Below are positions 32,673-42,489 of a stretch of 64,000 bases of DNA, one piece after another (position 1 is the first letter of the stretch; each line of letters begins with the position of its first letter). The notes under the pieces were generated by a model. That model was not told where the DNA came from, did not search any database, and saw nothing but the letters and a program-made list of their open reading frames with translations. The translations under genes and the position numbers were made by a program. This DNA comes from Amylostereum areolatum (Eukaryota > Basidiomycota > Agaricomycetes > Russulales > Stereaceae), in contig SAXG01000094.1 of assembly GCA_012932865.1 (NCBI GenBank), positions 1 through 64,000 of the forward strand, written 5' to 3'.

Positions 32673-33074
32673 TTATAAGTGGGTGAGGTCGATGACCTCT
32701 GGCTGGGTGAGGTCGATGACCTCTGGCTCTGGTGTGGGGCTGGGGGTGTTGCCTGGTGTAAGGAGGCGGTGGGTGTGTCGAGTGTCTACTGGTATTTTCT
32801 CGTTGGGCGCGTAGAAGGATTTTGGGGGTTGCTCGAGTTTGTAGCGGTAGGTGACGTATGGGCAGGAGTAGACGTAGAGGTTTCCGTTTCCTTGTTCGCT
32901 TATTTTGAGGCGATAGAAGTGGATGTCTATGATGGAGTCTTCAAGTTCTTCTACACCGAGGGCGACCTTCCAATTGTGCCAGGCCCAAGGGTCTTTAGAT
33001 TCGTTGATGAGGGAGATGATAGCGTCGTGGCTGATGGGGATGAATTCTTGTACTTGCGAGCGCCAATCTTCCAT
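32673..33074 (-). CDS. ORF0 of family B chromovirus, upstream of and in frame with gag
   Basis: ATG 33074 (MEDWRSQVQEFIPISHDAII) is the only sense-strand ATG I see between the LTR TATA box (about 33710) and the gag ATG; the ORF is 133 residues. Blocks: ESKDPWAWHNWKVALGVEEL, LYVYSCPYVTYRYKLE, and twin EVIDLT repeats at the end (a SUMO-interacting-like VIDLT). TAA at 32673-32675 is followed in the same frame by TIPSFGLNGSDS... and then gag. The KDPW and YxTY blocks and the 'stop-Thr-Ile' junction recur in family A. Function unknown. Confidence 0.55.
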   Translation of the reverse strand: MEDWRSQVQEFIPISHDAIISLINESKDPWAWHNWKVALGVEELEDSIIDIHFYRLKISEQGNGNLYVYSCPYVTYRYKLEQPPKSFYAPNEKIPVDTRHTHRLLTPGNTPSPTPEPEVIDLTQPEVIDLTHL

Positions 33075-33545
33075 GCACGAGCCCCCAGTCGAAATGGTTA
33101 CTCTGTGCGGCAAGGGAAGATTTTGTCGAGGGAAGGTGGTTCTGTTATGAGATCGCAAGACGGTCTGCCTCAGTCTTCTCGACCTGTTGGCTGTCTCTTC
33201 GTCTAGGGGACACGAGCCCAAAGACTTCCTAAACCGCTTTCCTTTCGCCGCTTTTACTCGTTTCCTACACCAAAGGTGCACCTTCTACTGTCACCTCTGA
33301 GCTTTCAACTCCTGGTATTGGAGAGTCTCGAGTAGGTGTAACGTTTCGAGGAAACGTCAAGCCGGCACCGGTATACGTGCGCACGACCACAATGTCAGGG
33401 TAACGAGTCGCGTACTCTGGGGGCAACGGTCTAGGGCGGCACGGGGGAAGAACAAGGTCAGTACCAGACGGGTACTACTACTACTACGCTACAGTACGTA
33501 GGGATGGTCGTAGGGTGGTGCAAGAGTAAACAGATCTCGAGCTTA

Positions 33546-34002
33546 TGTCAGCAACGACTAGTGCGACAGCACCAAGTTACGACAAAGCTGACAGAGGAAG
33601 AGGACGACAGAGGGGAGCCGATCAGACACGGCGACAGGCAAGGGAAAGCAAGCAAAGTCGGTAGAATTGACTAGCTCGAGATAAGGAATATGTACAGCGA
33701 GAGCGAGCCTTATATACACAAGAGGAGAGAGACTTAGGTAAGCAACTAATACACGGCGATCAGTAAGCAGACCAAGTATAAGTAAGCAGTCGTATGTAGA
33801 AGAGCACAGCATGAGTCAGTATCGTACAGCATGAGTCAAGAGAAAGGAGTCAGACCCGGACCGAGATGAGTCACGTGGGTCCGGGCGGGATATAGATGAG
33901 CCGGGTCCGGGCCAAGGTGGAGCCGGACCGGTGATAAGTCGATAAGTCCTAAAGCGTGTAACCGATGTAAAGTAAAAAGAAAATTATAGACCGTTCATGA
34001 CA
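33546..34002 (-). repeat. 5' LTR of family B chromovirus (457 bp)
   Basis: Plus-strand ends TGTCAGCAACGACTAG ... CCGTTCATGACA. A TATA-like box (TATATAAGG on the minus strand) is near 33710-33717. The minus-strand reading starts TGTCATGAACG and ends CGTTGCTGACA; both ends are shared with the LTRs of the non-coding element at 50568-53322. Confidence 0.9.
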
Positions 34003-35136
34003 ATAGTTCTCTTAGGTTCTGGCGCGGTTTCCTCTGGAGGCGGTGCGGCTGTTGCGGATTCTTGAGGATGCTGGGGTTCGGTTTGAGGGTTCTGTGGTTC
34101 GGTTGTCGTATCGGCTGTGTCGGTATCTGGATCAAATTCCCAGTAGTCTTTAACATTCCCGGTGTAAGGTTTCTCTTCGACTTTCTGTGCGTCCGGGTGT
34201 TTCCAGAGTTCTTCTGATGAGAGGGGCCCGATATGAGGTCTTGAATAATCTGGGCGCTTCCAATGTGAGTTGTCGTAGCTTCCGTCTTCCTTTTCTCTTT
34301 TGGATCTATCTTTGTAGTATTCTGCTGCTGGGGGAAGGTTGTATCTGTATATGGGTGGGTTCCACTGGTATATGTATGTCCCTTTGCTTTCCCTTGCGAT
34401 GAGGGCTCCGTCGTGGTAAAAAACGAGATTATAGGGATCAAATGTCCAGCGATGATCTTCGTTTCCGTTGGGGAATTCTCGACTGCAGTTTGATTGGAGT
34501 CGAGGGATTTCAAAATCTGATGGTCTTCTTTCAGCGGGTTGTTCCGCTGACTCCGTGGTGGGTGTTTCGTTTGACGCTCTGCACCAAACTGTAGGGTGAG
34601 CTAGTGTAGAGGAGAGCTCGTTCTAGTGTTAAGGACGGTCCTTATCACGTGACAAGCGGCTCAGGCTACAGTGCTCGTGTGGATGAGAGGTGGGATCAGG
34701 TGATCCAGACGTCTCGGCTATACGAAGTTAGAGGTCGATAAGCGAAGCAGTAAGTCTTCACGGAAGACTTAGGCGAGCTTTCGACTTAGTTACTTTATGC
34801 TCTCTTTAGTAGCTTTTAAGAGGAGGTTCTATTTAGAACAGTCCTGTATTTACAAAGAGAACGAGCTGGGGAATAGCTCGTTCGTTGAGCCTCCTTTTAT
34901 AAGAAAGGAGGTCGAGTAAACATATGTACATTGAGCGACGGTTGTATCAAGTATCTACGGGGACGAGACTGTGGCACCGTCGAGGCTATGCCGTTGAGAC
35001 GGTGACAATCTGTGGCACTGTTGCGGTTGCGTCGTTGAGACGGTTACGAACTGGGGCACAGTCGTAATCCGTCGTTTTAGCGACGTCCTTCCTAATAAGG
35101 CAACAGGGAATGGAATACCTTGATCGAGTTGTAACA
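34003..35136 (-). mobile_element. 5' fragment of a third LTR retroelement (family E)
   Basis: Minus strand: 5' LTR 35136-34590, PBS-like GTTTGGTGCAGAGCG, then about 590 bp of leader. An open frame without methionine can be read: SDFEIPRLQSNCSREFPNG, RWTFDPYNLVFYHDGALIAR, SKGTYIYQWNPPIYRYNL, AAEYYKDRSKREK, ending PEPKRTI at 34003, where the family B LTR starts. It resembles in position and style the ORF0 region of families A and B. The rest of the element is missing. Confidence 0.6.
34590..35136 (-). repeat. LTR of family E (547 bp), rich in small hairpins
   Basis: Plus-strand ends TGTAGGGTGAGC ... GAGTTGTAACA, the expected inverted TGT...ACA. A TATA-like TTATAAAAGG lies on the minus strand at about 34896-34906. 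Many short palindromes follow each other: aaggacggtcctt, aagtcttcacggaagactt, gttctatttagaac, gagctggggaatagctc, cctccttttataagaaagga. Confidence 0.65.
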
Positions 35137-35191
35137 CCTGGGTAACTTCACGTCTCTCGAAGCCGACGCAGGAAATCATTTCGACACATCA

Positions 35192-35635
35192 ATGGAAGTC
35201 ATCTACTGCAAGCAAGCCACCCATAACGGAGAAAGAATATCGATTACCGGTGGCGATGCTTTGATACTTTTCCCTGAACATTCTGCGAGCAGTCCTGTTG
35301 CGGCCGAGGTGAAGAAGATATTCATCCACACAAGGCAGACCGGAAACGGCGGCACGATCTCGGAGCATTTTCTGGTCGTGAAACGCTTCCGACCCCTCAC
35401 GCAACAAGAAGCAGTGCATGATCCATACAGGAAATACCCCCTCTTTCACGCTTGGCTATATTACAACAAGCATCTTGCAAACGAAGATGTGATCCGACTT
35501 TCCGACGTGGCGTGTCACTTTGGCATCTTCCCATATGAGACACAGGTGGATAATATGCGCGTCTTCAAATCTCTTTCGATGGTAAATCATTGTTTTCATT
35601 ACCGTTCAGTCATCTCACACATTCACGCAGGGTGA
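35192..35635 (+). CDS. Unrecognised protein, possible transposon-linked fragment
   Basis: ATG 35192, 147 residues (MEVIYCKQATHNGERISITG). It reads like real coding sequence: VAAEVKKIFIHTRQT, FLVVKRFRPLTQQEAVHDPY, RKYPLFHAWLYYNKH, EDVIRLSDVACHFGIFPYE. I have a weak memory of similar 'DPYR..P' and 'DV.CHFA..PY' stretches near DNA-transposon genes of basidiomycetes but cannot name a family. It starts just beyond the family E LTR and is followed by a dispersed 59-bp repeat, which fits a mobile-element remnant. Confidence 0.35.
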   Translation: MEVIYCKQATHNGERISITGGDALILFPEHSASSPVAAEVKKIFIHTRQTGNGGTISEHFLVVKRFRPLTQQEAVHDPYRKYPLFHAWLYYNKHLANEDVIRLSDVACHFGIFPYETQVDNMRVFKSLSMVNHCFHYRSVISHIHAG

Positions 35636-35690
35636 TACACAAATTCCTGGCCTTAGCGTAGGTCTGGGGTTGTAACCCCACGCCTGGCTG

Positions 35691-35749
35691 CTTATGCTTC
35701 ATCCATCCGATGGACTACCCTCGGCTGCGTTCTTGTTTTCCGTAACAAT
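35691..35749. repeat. Dispersed 59-bp repeat, copy 1
   Basis: From cttatgcttcatccatccga to ttttccgtaacaat. It is nearly identical to 61613-61671 in the same orientation, with one difference (cttca versus cttcc). Confidence 0.85.
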
Positions 35750-36397
35750 TCCGTGTATCCGTGGATAAGCCGGGGACGGTGGCAGCTTGGTGCGCGCTCG
35801 CAAGCTTCTTCCCAAACCTGCCGTTAACGCGCAACCTGCGTCATCTCTCACTTCCCATAATACCGAAGCCTTATCACAACCTCGTCTAGTCACCCCTCCG
35901 CTGTCTACCCATATTCCCAACCCCAAACAAGAAGAAATTGCCATCAATCCTGTTTCCCCCTCCGTGCCCGACGACACCCTATCTCCGCCACCATTCCATC
36001 AACACCCGGAGCAGGCACACATTCAATACACATACCGTATCCGCCCACCAAGAACGCCTGGAGCTCCCCGCTGGTCTCTTCTTCGCGAGATGAGGACAAT
36101 TGAATTGGAACGAGGGTGCAATTGCCCACGTCTCTCATATGTCCCGAGAAGCCAGCAAGAAACTGACCACTACCGGGTGTGCAATCATTGAGTACGTGCA
36201 TTACATAGGTTCTTTTTCGTGACTAACCGTGAACGATTCAGCATCGTCGACAATCATCTCATTGATTCACACGTCACACAACGTCCGAGTCTCTATCTAC
36301 ACGCACGCGCCCAAACTGCATGCTCTCGAAGGAGGCTGCCGAGGCAGTCATTGCCGTCGAACAAAAAGTCCACCCCCAAGACCCTCGGGAGTCGGCC
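35750..36397 (+). other. Weak open frame, no recognised gene
   Basis: A 134-codon plus-strand frame at 35787-36191 (MVRARKLLPKPAVNAQPASS) is Pro/Ser-rich with a Cys pair near the end (CNCP). No family is recognised. 36192-36397 may be the decayed start of the eEF3-like fragment (SKEAAEAVIAV at about 36326). Confidence 0.3.
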
Positions 36398-36660
36398 CCT
36401 TCTTCATCGAGTTCAGCCTTTACACCGCTCTACTCGAGGCCTTCGCCGACAAGATTCCTGCCGTTCGCACCTACCTTGAAAACATGGGAGTGGTCCTTCC
36501 CACTCTCCTTCACAAAATCAAGACAACCGGGAAATGGGAGGTCAAGACAGGCTCGCTCATTGTGCTCAACCAGCTCGTCGATAACGCCCCCATTCAGATG
36601 GTCAAGCTCATGCCTGAGATCGTCGTCATACTCGCCAAGGCGATCTAGGACAGGCGCTCA
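36398..36660 (+). pseudogene. Elongation factor 3 (eEF3) HEAT-repeat fragment
   Basis: The frame reads LLEAFADKIPAVRTYL, then VLPTLLHKIKTTGKWEVKTG, LIVLNQLVDNAPIQMVKLMP and EIVVILAKAI before TAG at 36646-36648. This matches the N-terminal HEAT region of the fungal translation factor eEF3, an ABC-type ATPase of about 1050 residues that frees E-site tRNA. In the functional protein a 'WDT' stretch follows where this copy has the stop. Nothing of the ABC domains is seen. It is a gene fragment. Confidence 0.6.
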
Positions 36661-36799
36661 AGCTGCTCGCACGGCCAGCACTCGTTTTCCCTTCCTCTCC
36701 CGCGGCCTCAGCGAGAAGATCGCCGTGACCAGCCTCAGGGCTGCTGTGTACACCTTTCTCTGCTTGCCTTCGTTTTCCCGGGATGCTGACTGCGATTGT

Positions 36800-37610
36800 T
36801 TAAAGCATCGTCGACCCCCACCTCGGTGGGCACGACATCGAGCTCGCGTTCGTCAGCGACTTCACTTCAATGCCGGGGCGCCGCTCCTCGTCGAGAACAT
36901 CCTGAACGAGGTCAACAAGTCATTGCGCCCGGCGACGGCGAGGAGGACATCGAGCTTGTCTTGTTCCCCAAGGGCAACGGCATCCCCTCCACCAAGATCC
37001 CTGTGCGGCCCCATCAACCCGTGGCTGGCCAACTTCACTGCGAAGGACATGGCGCCGAGCGCGAGCGGGGATATGGCGACGGTCAAGGTCAAGACGGGGT
37101 TGAACATGCAGGGTATCGACTCGTTCGAGGAGGCGTATACGGAGACAGTCGAGGAGCGCGAGGAGGCGATGGCGGTCGACGGCGAGCCAAAGGCGGCGCG
37201 GAAGAAGAAAAAGGTCACGAAGAGGAACCCGTTCTCCGAGTCTGTCGTGACAGGATACTCCGGACTCGGTGCCTTCATCCTAGAGAAGTACAATGAGCTC
37301 TCGGCGCAGATGTATGCGAGCGACAAGCTCATGCAGGGTACCAGTAATGATTCTCATGCTCGACAGCGGTGCGCGTGACTGACGCAACATCGCTCGACAG
37401 GACCGCGAAAATGCGAGTGGAGGACTATGTGTACGACATATCGGCAATCTCGACGACCGCTATGCGCCGTTCGTATAGCCGCAGGAGGAGTCGACACTGC
37501 CCGCGCAGGTGCAGGAGGACGAGGACTGGCTGTACAGCGAAGAGGGGGCGGGGATGTGTCTAAGTCGGCGTATGTCGCGCTCAGGGCGCTCTGCCTGCCC
37601 TCTCGTGCGG
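36800..37610 (+). pseudogene. Hsp110/Sse1-type chaperone fragments, frameshifted and internally deleted
   Basis: Pieces in successive frames match Hsp110 (Sse1, nucleotide exchange factor for Hsp70). Late ATPase domain: VDPHLGGHDIELAFV and APLLVENILNEVN. Substrate-binding domain: DIELVLFPKGNGIPSTKI, MATVKVKTGLNMQGIDSFEE, RKKKKVTKRNPF. Helical lid: GAFILEKYNELSAQMYASDK, VEDYVYDI, LDDRYAPFV, EDWLYSEEG. Large parts of the ATPase domain are missing, and frame changes occur near 36860, 37000, 37330, 37440 and 37480. It lies within 150 bp of the eEF3 fragment in the same orientation, so two unrelated conserved genes are joined as debris. Confidence 0.65.
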
Positions 37611-37984
37611 TCGGGATATCACATTGGTGGCGGGCTGTATGTGGCGTTTATCGAGGCGTTCGGAGGATTTCAATGACTTGGGCTACTTTATTATTTCACT
37701 CTGTTCTAGAGACTCGCTGCATCATAAAACTCAAACAACATTTAATTCAAACAACTACTCGTCGTAAGCACCCGAACCTATCGAGATGATGTACGGAACG
37801 TTCCCGAAGAATCGGCCTCGATGAAGGCATAACACTCAAGATGGATGACGCGAAGACATGTCTTCATGTCTGTGTAAGAGTTGTGGTAATATCTTATCTT
37901 GCTATCTAAAGGATGGTCAGTATACATCGCATGAGAGATACAAAACAGTACATACCTTTGCAGTTGAGACTTTGAGTGATGTGG
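37611..37984. other. Spacer, nothing recognised
   Basis: AT-rich DNA between the Hsp110 remnant and the first satellite block. No coding potential or repeat is seen. Confidence 0.45.
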
Positions 37985-39440
37985 AATAGTCAATGCGCAT
38001 TCCCTCCTGCCGATGATTGGAGTGAATAAGTGCTGAAGAAAAGGGAGAGGAAGGAGGAGGAAGGACTCGAGGCACATTTGTGCGTTCATTTGATAAATGA
38101 AGAGGTGGGGATTAAATAAAGAGGTGGGGATACAAACAACTCGAGAAGCCGGGGACCGAGAGTGAGCCGCCCGCGCGTGCTGGCGACGATTGGAGAGAAT
38201 AAGTGTTGAGAACAACGGCAGGGGAGAAAACGGGAAGACCTGAGGTCCGTGTTTATGCATTCGCTCAGTGGATAGAGAGGCGGGGGTACGAAGAATTTGA
38301 GGGGCGGGGAGCACGAGCGCGCCGCGCGACCCGGTGTGCTGCCCATAATGATGCGTGTTGAGAACGATGGTGGTGAAAAAAGCGGGCAGACTTGAAGGCT
38401 ATACTGGTGCATTTCTTTGATTGGAAAAGAGGCGGGGAAAAGGAGCCAGCAAGGGGGCGGGGGATGTGAGCGCGCCATGCGTCCCGATGTCCTGGCGACG
38501 ATCGCACTGCATAAGTGTGAAGAAGAAGGTCAGGGGAGGATGGCGGATAGCTTGAGGTCTGTGTTTATATGTTCGTTCGATGAATAGAGGCGGGGATACG
38601 AAGGAATCCAGGGAGCGGCGACCCCACGTCCTGCCGACGATTGGACTGAATATGTATTGGAACGAAGGGCTGGCGAGGGATGGCGAGGACTTGAACTTCA
38701 TATGTATGTTGTTCTTTGATGGAAAACCTGGGCAGACAAGGGGGGAACCAAGGGGGCGGGGACCGTGGCCACGCCGCGCGTCCCGATGTCCTGCCAACAA
38801 TTGGAATAGATATGTGCTAAAATGGCAGAAGAGGGAGGCGGAGAGATGGAGGTCCGTTTTTTGAGTTCGTTCGATAAATAAGGAGGGAGGGAAATGGAGA
38901 GACTGAGGGGGCGGGGACTGAGAGTGCGCCGCGCGTGCAGATTTCCAGGCGACATTTGGGGTGAAGAAGTGTTAAAAGGAAGTCGGAGGGGGGAGGGGGA
39001 GGACTTGAGTTCCATGTTTATGGGTTCGTTTGACAAAAAAAAGGCGAGGAAAAGGGTACATCGAGGGGGGCAGGGACCGCGAGCGCGCCGTGCGTCCCGA
39101 TGTCCTGCCGATGTTGGACTGGATAAGTGTGAAAAACAAGGGCGTTGGAGGAAGTTGGAGGGCTTGAGGATCATGTACATGTATTCGTTCGGTAGACCAA
39201 GAGGCGGGGCGAGGAGGAAATCAAGGGCCGGTGACCGCGAGGGCTCCGCGCGTGCCAATTTCCTGGCGACAATTGGAGAGAGTAAGCGTTGAATAGAGCG
39301 GCGGGGGAGGGACCGGGAATACTTGAGGTCCGTGTTTGTATGTTTTTTCGATGCAAAAGGACGGCATGGAGGGGGAGATTCCGGGGGGGCGGGGCCGCTT
39401 GCTCGCCGCGGCTACCGATGTATCTCCTGCAACGGGAGTT
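37985..39440 (-). repeat. Satellite block 1: about ten diverged monomers of ~158 bp (inverted relative to blocks at 42.5-61.3 kb)
   Basis: A core of the type cgtcccgatgtcctggcgac followed by gattgg recurs near 38000, 38160, 38325, 38480, 38630, 38782, 38935, 39093, 39250 and 39415, a spacing of about 150-164 bp. Each monomer also has a gacttgaggtccatgt block, a ttcgttcgat block and a gaggcggggaa/gggggcgggga block in the same order. The plus strand here is G-rich; the blocks from 42.5 kb onward carry the same monomer on the other strand. Confidence 0.85.
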
Positions 39441-40959
39441 TCGACAAGAGGCTGTCATACGAGACGATGAATATAAAAACACGGAGAGTTAGAGGAATAT
39501 GCACTGACGTGGAGATCGGTCTCTACCCTGGACCCCGTGCTGGACATCGTGGTGGTGAGGTCGGTCTGCAGCCCCTGCAAGCACGCGTCTCGAATATCCC
39601 GTTCCGCGCCCTTGTGTCAATCAGATCCTCACCCAGGACGGCTTTTCGTCACTCCGCCGGTCACGGATAAGGGCTAGGAATGGGTAATACGCAAGGTGAG
39701 CAATCGCCATCTGCGAGAGAGGGTACAATACTGACTGGTTTGTCTCTCTTGAACGTTGAACGCGACCCACAGATCAAACCCATCCCTTTGTCTTCACTCG
39801 CTTGACAGCCCCCTCTCCTGTGTCTCGCTTCTCTCACGAAGCCAGCGACGTCGATGTGCCTTCGCGTCTTCACAAATCTTAATCGTCTACATTGAAGTCG
39901 TAAGGTAAGCACGCGGCCATTCCGTTTGTCAAGTAAAAACTCGCCTTCCGTAGTATCCAGCACGCCCCTCGCGCGCATCGTGTCACTACGCCAGCACGAC
40001 CCTGGTGAAACGTGACAGAAGCTGGCGGCCCGTGCGACGCACAGGGAGGGCGCGTCAACGGCGATCCTGCGCAAATGCTCAGGTCTTCCGATTGTGCCGA
40101 CATGAGGTCAGTGTATTTGTGTGTTAAAGGCTCAGGAGAACTCACCGAAGTAACGGACGTGGTTCGGCAGGTAGACGCCGCCGCATGTGAGGGGGGACAA
40201 GGTTGCAGATAGTGGGCATTTGAAGTGTTGGTGGAGATAGATGGAAGTCGGAGACGAGAGGCTCCATTGAGGCCCTTGTGAAATATGTACACCAGCTTGG
40301 GGGACGATTATTTACTCACATCAGTTTCACTTTCGAGAGAGCACCCTCGTCCTTACTGATAGCCCGTTTGTCAAGTAAAGACTCTCCTTCCGCAAAGAAA
40401 GAGGATATCACGGACGACGGTGGCGGTAGCGGAGCACAAGAGTGCGCGGGGTTGCATCTTGGGTGTGTCGAAGTCTCCCCGAACAATAATGGCGGCTAAA
40501 GTAATGCTGGCTAATGGCGGGCACCTATATGTAATGCTGACTCAGCGATCAGTGCCGGGCCTATTACACTTTCTCTCTGCTTTCTATCTCAACTCACCGG
40601 CACACGCAACTGCAGCATACTTTCAACAAAGATCGCGAACCCGGAGAACAGTGAGGTCTTGATAAATCATAGATTCGAGACACAATTTTGAGGTTCAGTC
40701 TCGCGTTCATTCTCTCCGCTAAGCGAGTGTCCATGTGCTGTATAGATACTGTATGTCGCAGAGCCTCAATAGCGGAGCTCCTCGACGCAGAGCACGGGCA
40801 CGCGGGACAGTTGTGAGTGGTCGTTGGCGTACATGCGAGTCGCGATTCTGTACGTACAGTTCGTTCTCCTCCTCCCTTTCGTCGCTGATCTGACTTTCCA
40901 GGTATGTTAGCGACCGTGTAACTCAATATTCGAAGCAATATATGCAGATTTGCTGCATG
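39441..40959. other. Unique-looking DNA between satellite block and HAM1-like pseudogene
   Basis: Several weak open frames on both strands, none recognised. A short direct repeat is present: cgtttgtcaagtaaa plus ctc-ccttccg at about 39924-39950 and 40368-40395. One minus-strand frame (40292-39879) is interrupted and shows no family motif. Confidence 0.4.
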
Positions 40960-42300
40960 CTCGGTCAAAAACGAACAGATCGCGGTTTCAATCTCTCAAA
41001 CCATCTTACCCGCTGCAGTACCCGTCTACACCGGCGATTGGCTCCGACGCATCGAGGAGCGCTTCGCCGGCACGAAGGGCCTCGGAAACTCGACAAGTCC
41101 TGCGCATCCGTGGAGGAGCTCTTCAAGGCATACCCCTCACGACCTTGCACCTCCTCGGAGGACAAGGCGTTGCTCATGTTTCCCCTTTATCCCTGTGCTC
41201 GACGCGACGTTCGAGATTTGGTTTAAGAAGGTAAAGTAACATTCAATATTTTACAAGCGTTCGTTCCTCATGGCGTGTGACAGGACCCTCAATTGGCCTG
41301 CCGAAGACATCGAGGCCGTCACTGGAAATTGACCAAGACCCCGAGCGCGTTTGCATCCTCCAGGAGCCCATCGCGATCAAGCAGGCAGACGAGCCTATCA
41401 ACTCGACATGTTCATTCTCGTAGCCAAGCATCTCGAGTCTTCCTACGGCGGCGGCGAGAGCAAGGTCGTCTTCGACTTTTTGGGCGCCGTGATCCCTGGG
41501 CTGAAGACCATCCAGAACGGCGAGATTCACCTCACACTGGTGACTTTTCCCAAGAGTGAGAACTAGCTCGAGCTCCTCGACGGTGCCGAGCTCAACTGAT
41601 GGATTGCACTCATCTCCTCTCCCACTGTCGTCCAGGGCAAGGGCCTCTTGGACAACCCCCTCCGCCGTCTCTGCGCTCCCCATCTCAACCAGAGAATCAC
41701 CCTTCATACCTCCGAGGGTGTCCCTGATCGTGTTACGTTGTACGGCGGCGTGCGCTCCTACGGTGAATGCAAGCCCGACTTCAGGGGGGTTCGGGGACGT
41801 CATGGACATTGTCACTTGCTAGCAAGCAATCATGAAGCCAATCTTCCCCCTCCAGCATCGATGCCTCAGCACCACCACAAGTTCACGCTCACGCTCGGCC
41901 TCATCCAGGCGGACGCGCAACATTGTGTTCCACCTCGGCATGGATACGGCCATCGCGGAGTTGACCGATTCCGGTCTGGGCGACGTCTTGCTTGGTGGCC
42001 AGGGCCTTACGGTGTGTTATCTTCCTCCTCCACCCATACTATGCGTTCTCATTCTCGTCCACAGGCTACTTACCATGCACCTCGCTCTCAGCAGACAAGA
42101 ATGTGAACGTCAAAGTCGACTTGCCCAAGTTCTCCATTCGCGACTTGAAGCACGACATCCTGTACAAGACCCTCCGCCCGCTCGCGACGGGCCATCAAGA
42201 AGCAGATCCAGAAGACCGTCACGGACACGATCACGACCGGGCTCGTCGTCATGGACTCATGCGCGACCGGTAGTACCAGGAGGCATCGAGCAGCGACAAG
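40960..42300 (+). pseudogene. HAM1-like / DUF4449-type protein remnant with frameshifts and stops
   Basis: From about 41850 the pieces match a large basidiomycete protein annotated as HAM1-like: HHHKFTLTLGLIQAD, then DSGLGDVLLGGQGLT in another frame, KNVNVKVDLPKFSIRDLKHD, ILYKTLRPLATG and the end VVMDSMRDR (42250). The upstream part (40960-41820) also looks like decayed coding sequence (DWLRRIEERFAGTKG, LESSYGGGESKVVFDFLGAV, PGLKTIQNGEIHLTLVTF) with TAG/TGA interruptions, but I cannot place it in the same family. Intact proteins of this type exceed 700 residues. Clearly non-functional. Confidence 0.5.
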
Positions 42301-42489
42301 ACGACGCGGACAGAGGCGCTGCGCTCGCGTTCACACGCTAGCGGGAGGAGGGCGAGACGGCGAGCGTCGGCGGCCGGAGCAGCGGCGCGTCGACCGCGGG
42401 TTCGAAGCGCAACTCGCAGTTCAAGATGGTCGCGAAGAGGAACTCGGCGATCGTGTAGGCGGGCACGCTTGAGCGGCTGGTAAACATGC
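42301..42489. other. Transition to satellite
   Basis: GC-rich stretch between the HAM1-like remnant and the first plus-orientation satellite monomer. No separate feature is seen. Confidence 0.4.

Larger units (their letters stand above)
26478..34002 (-). mobile_element. Ty3/Gypsy chromovirus, family B, full length but decayed
   Basis: Two LTRs in direct orientation (26478-26936 and 33546-34002), with transcription on the minus strand. Order along the minus strand: 5' LTR, PBS region (TAAGCTCGAGATC), ORF0, gag with one zinc knuckle, -1 frameshift site, pol (protease, RT, RNase H, integrase, chromodomain), polypurine tract AAGGAAGGGGTGA, 3' LTR. Pol is broken by several frame changes. The flanks do not share a target-site duplication (left acgac, right aatag). 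The left flank is family A sequence and the right flank another element's leader, so the ends were probably rearranged after insertion. Confidence 0.9.

Noticed and set aside
37985..39440. CRISPR-like or minisatellite reading of the repeats
   Set aside because: Eukaryotic sequence; whole ~158-bp units are related along their length and no short-repeat/spacer pattern exists, so it is a satellite array.
39879..40292. Minus-strand 137-codon frame as a gene
   Set aside because: No family motif, no splice support and overlapping frames of equal length on the same strand.
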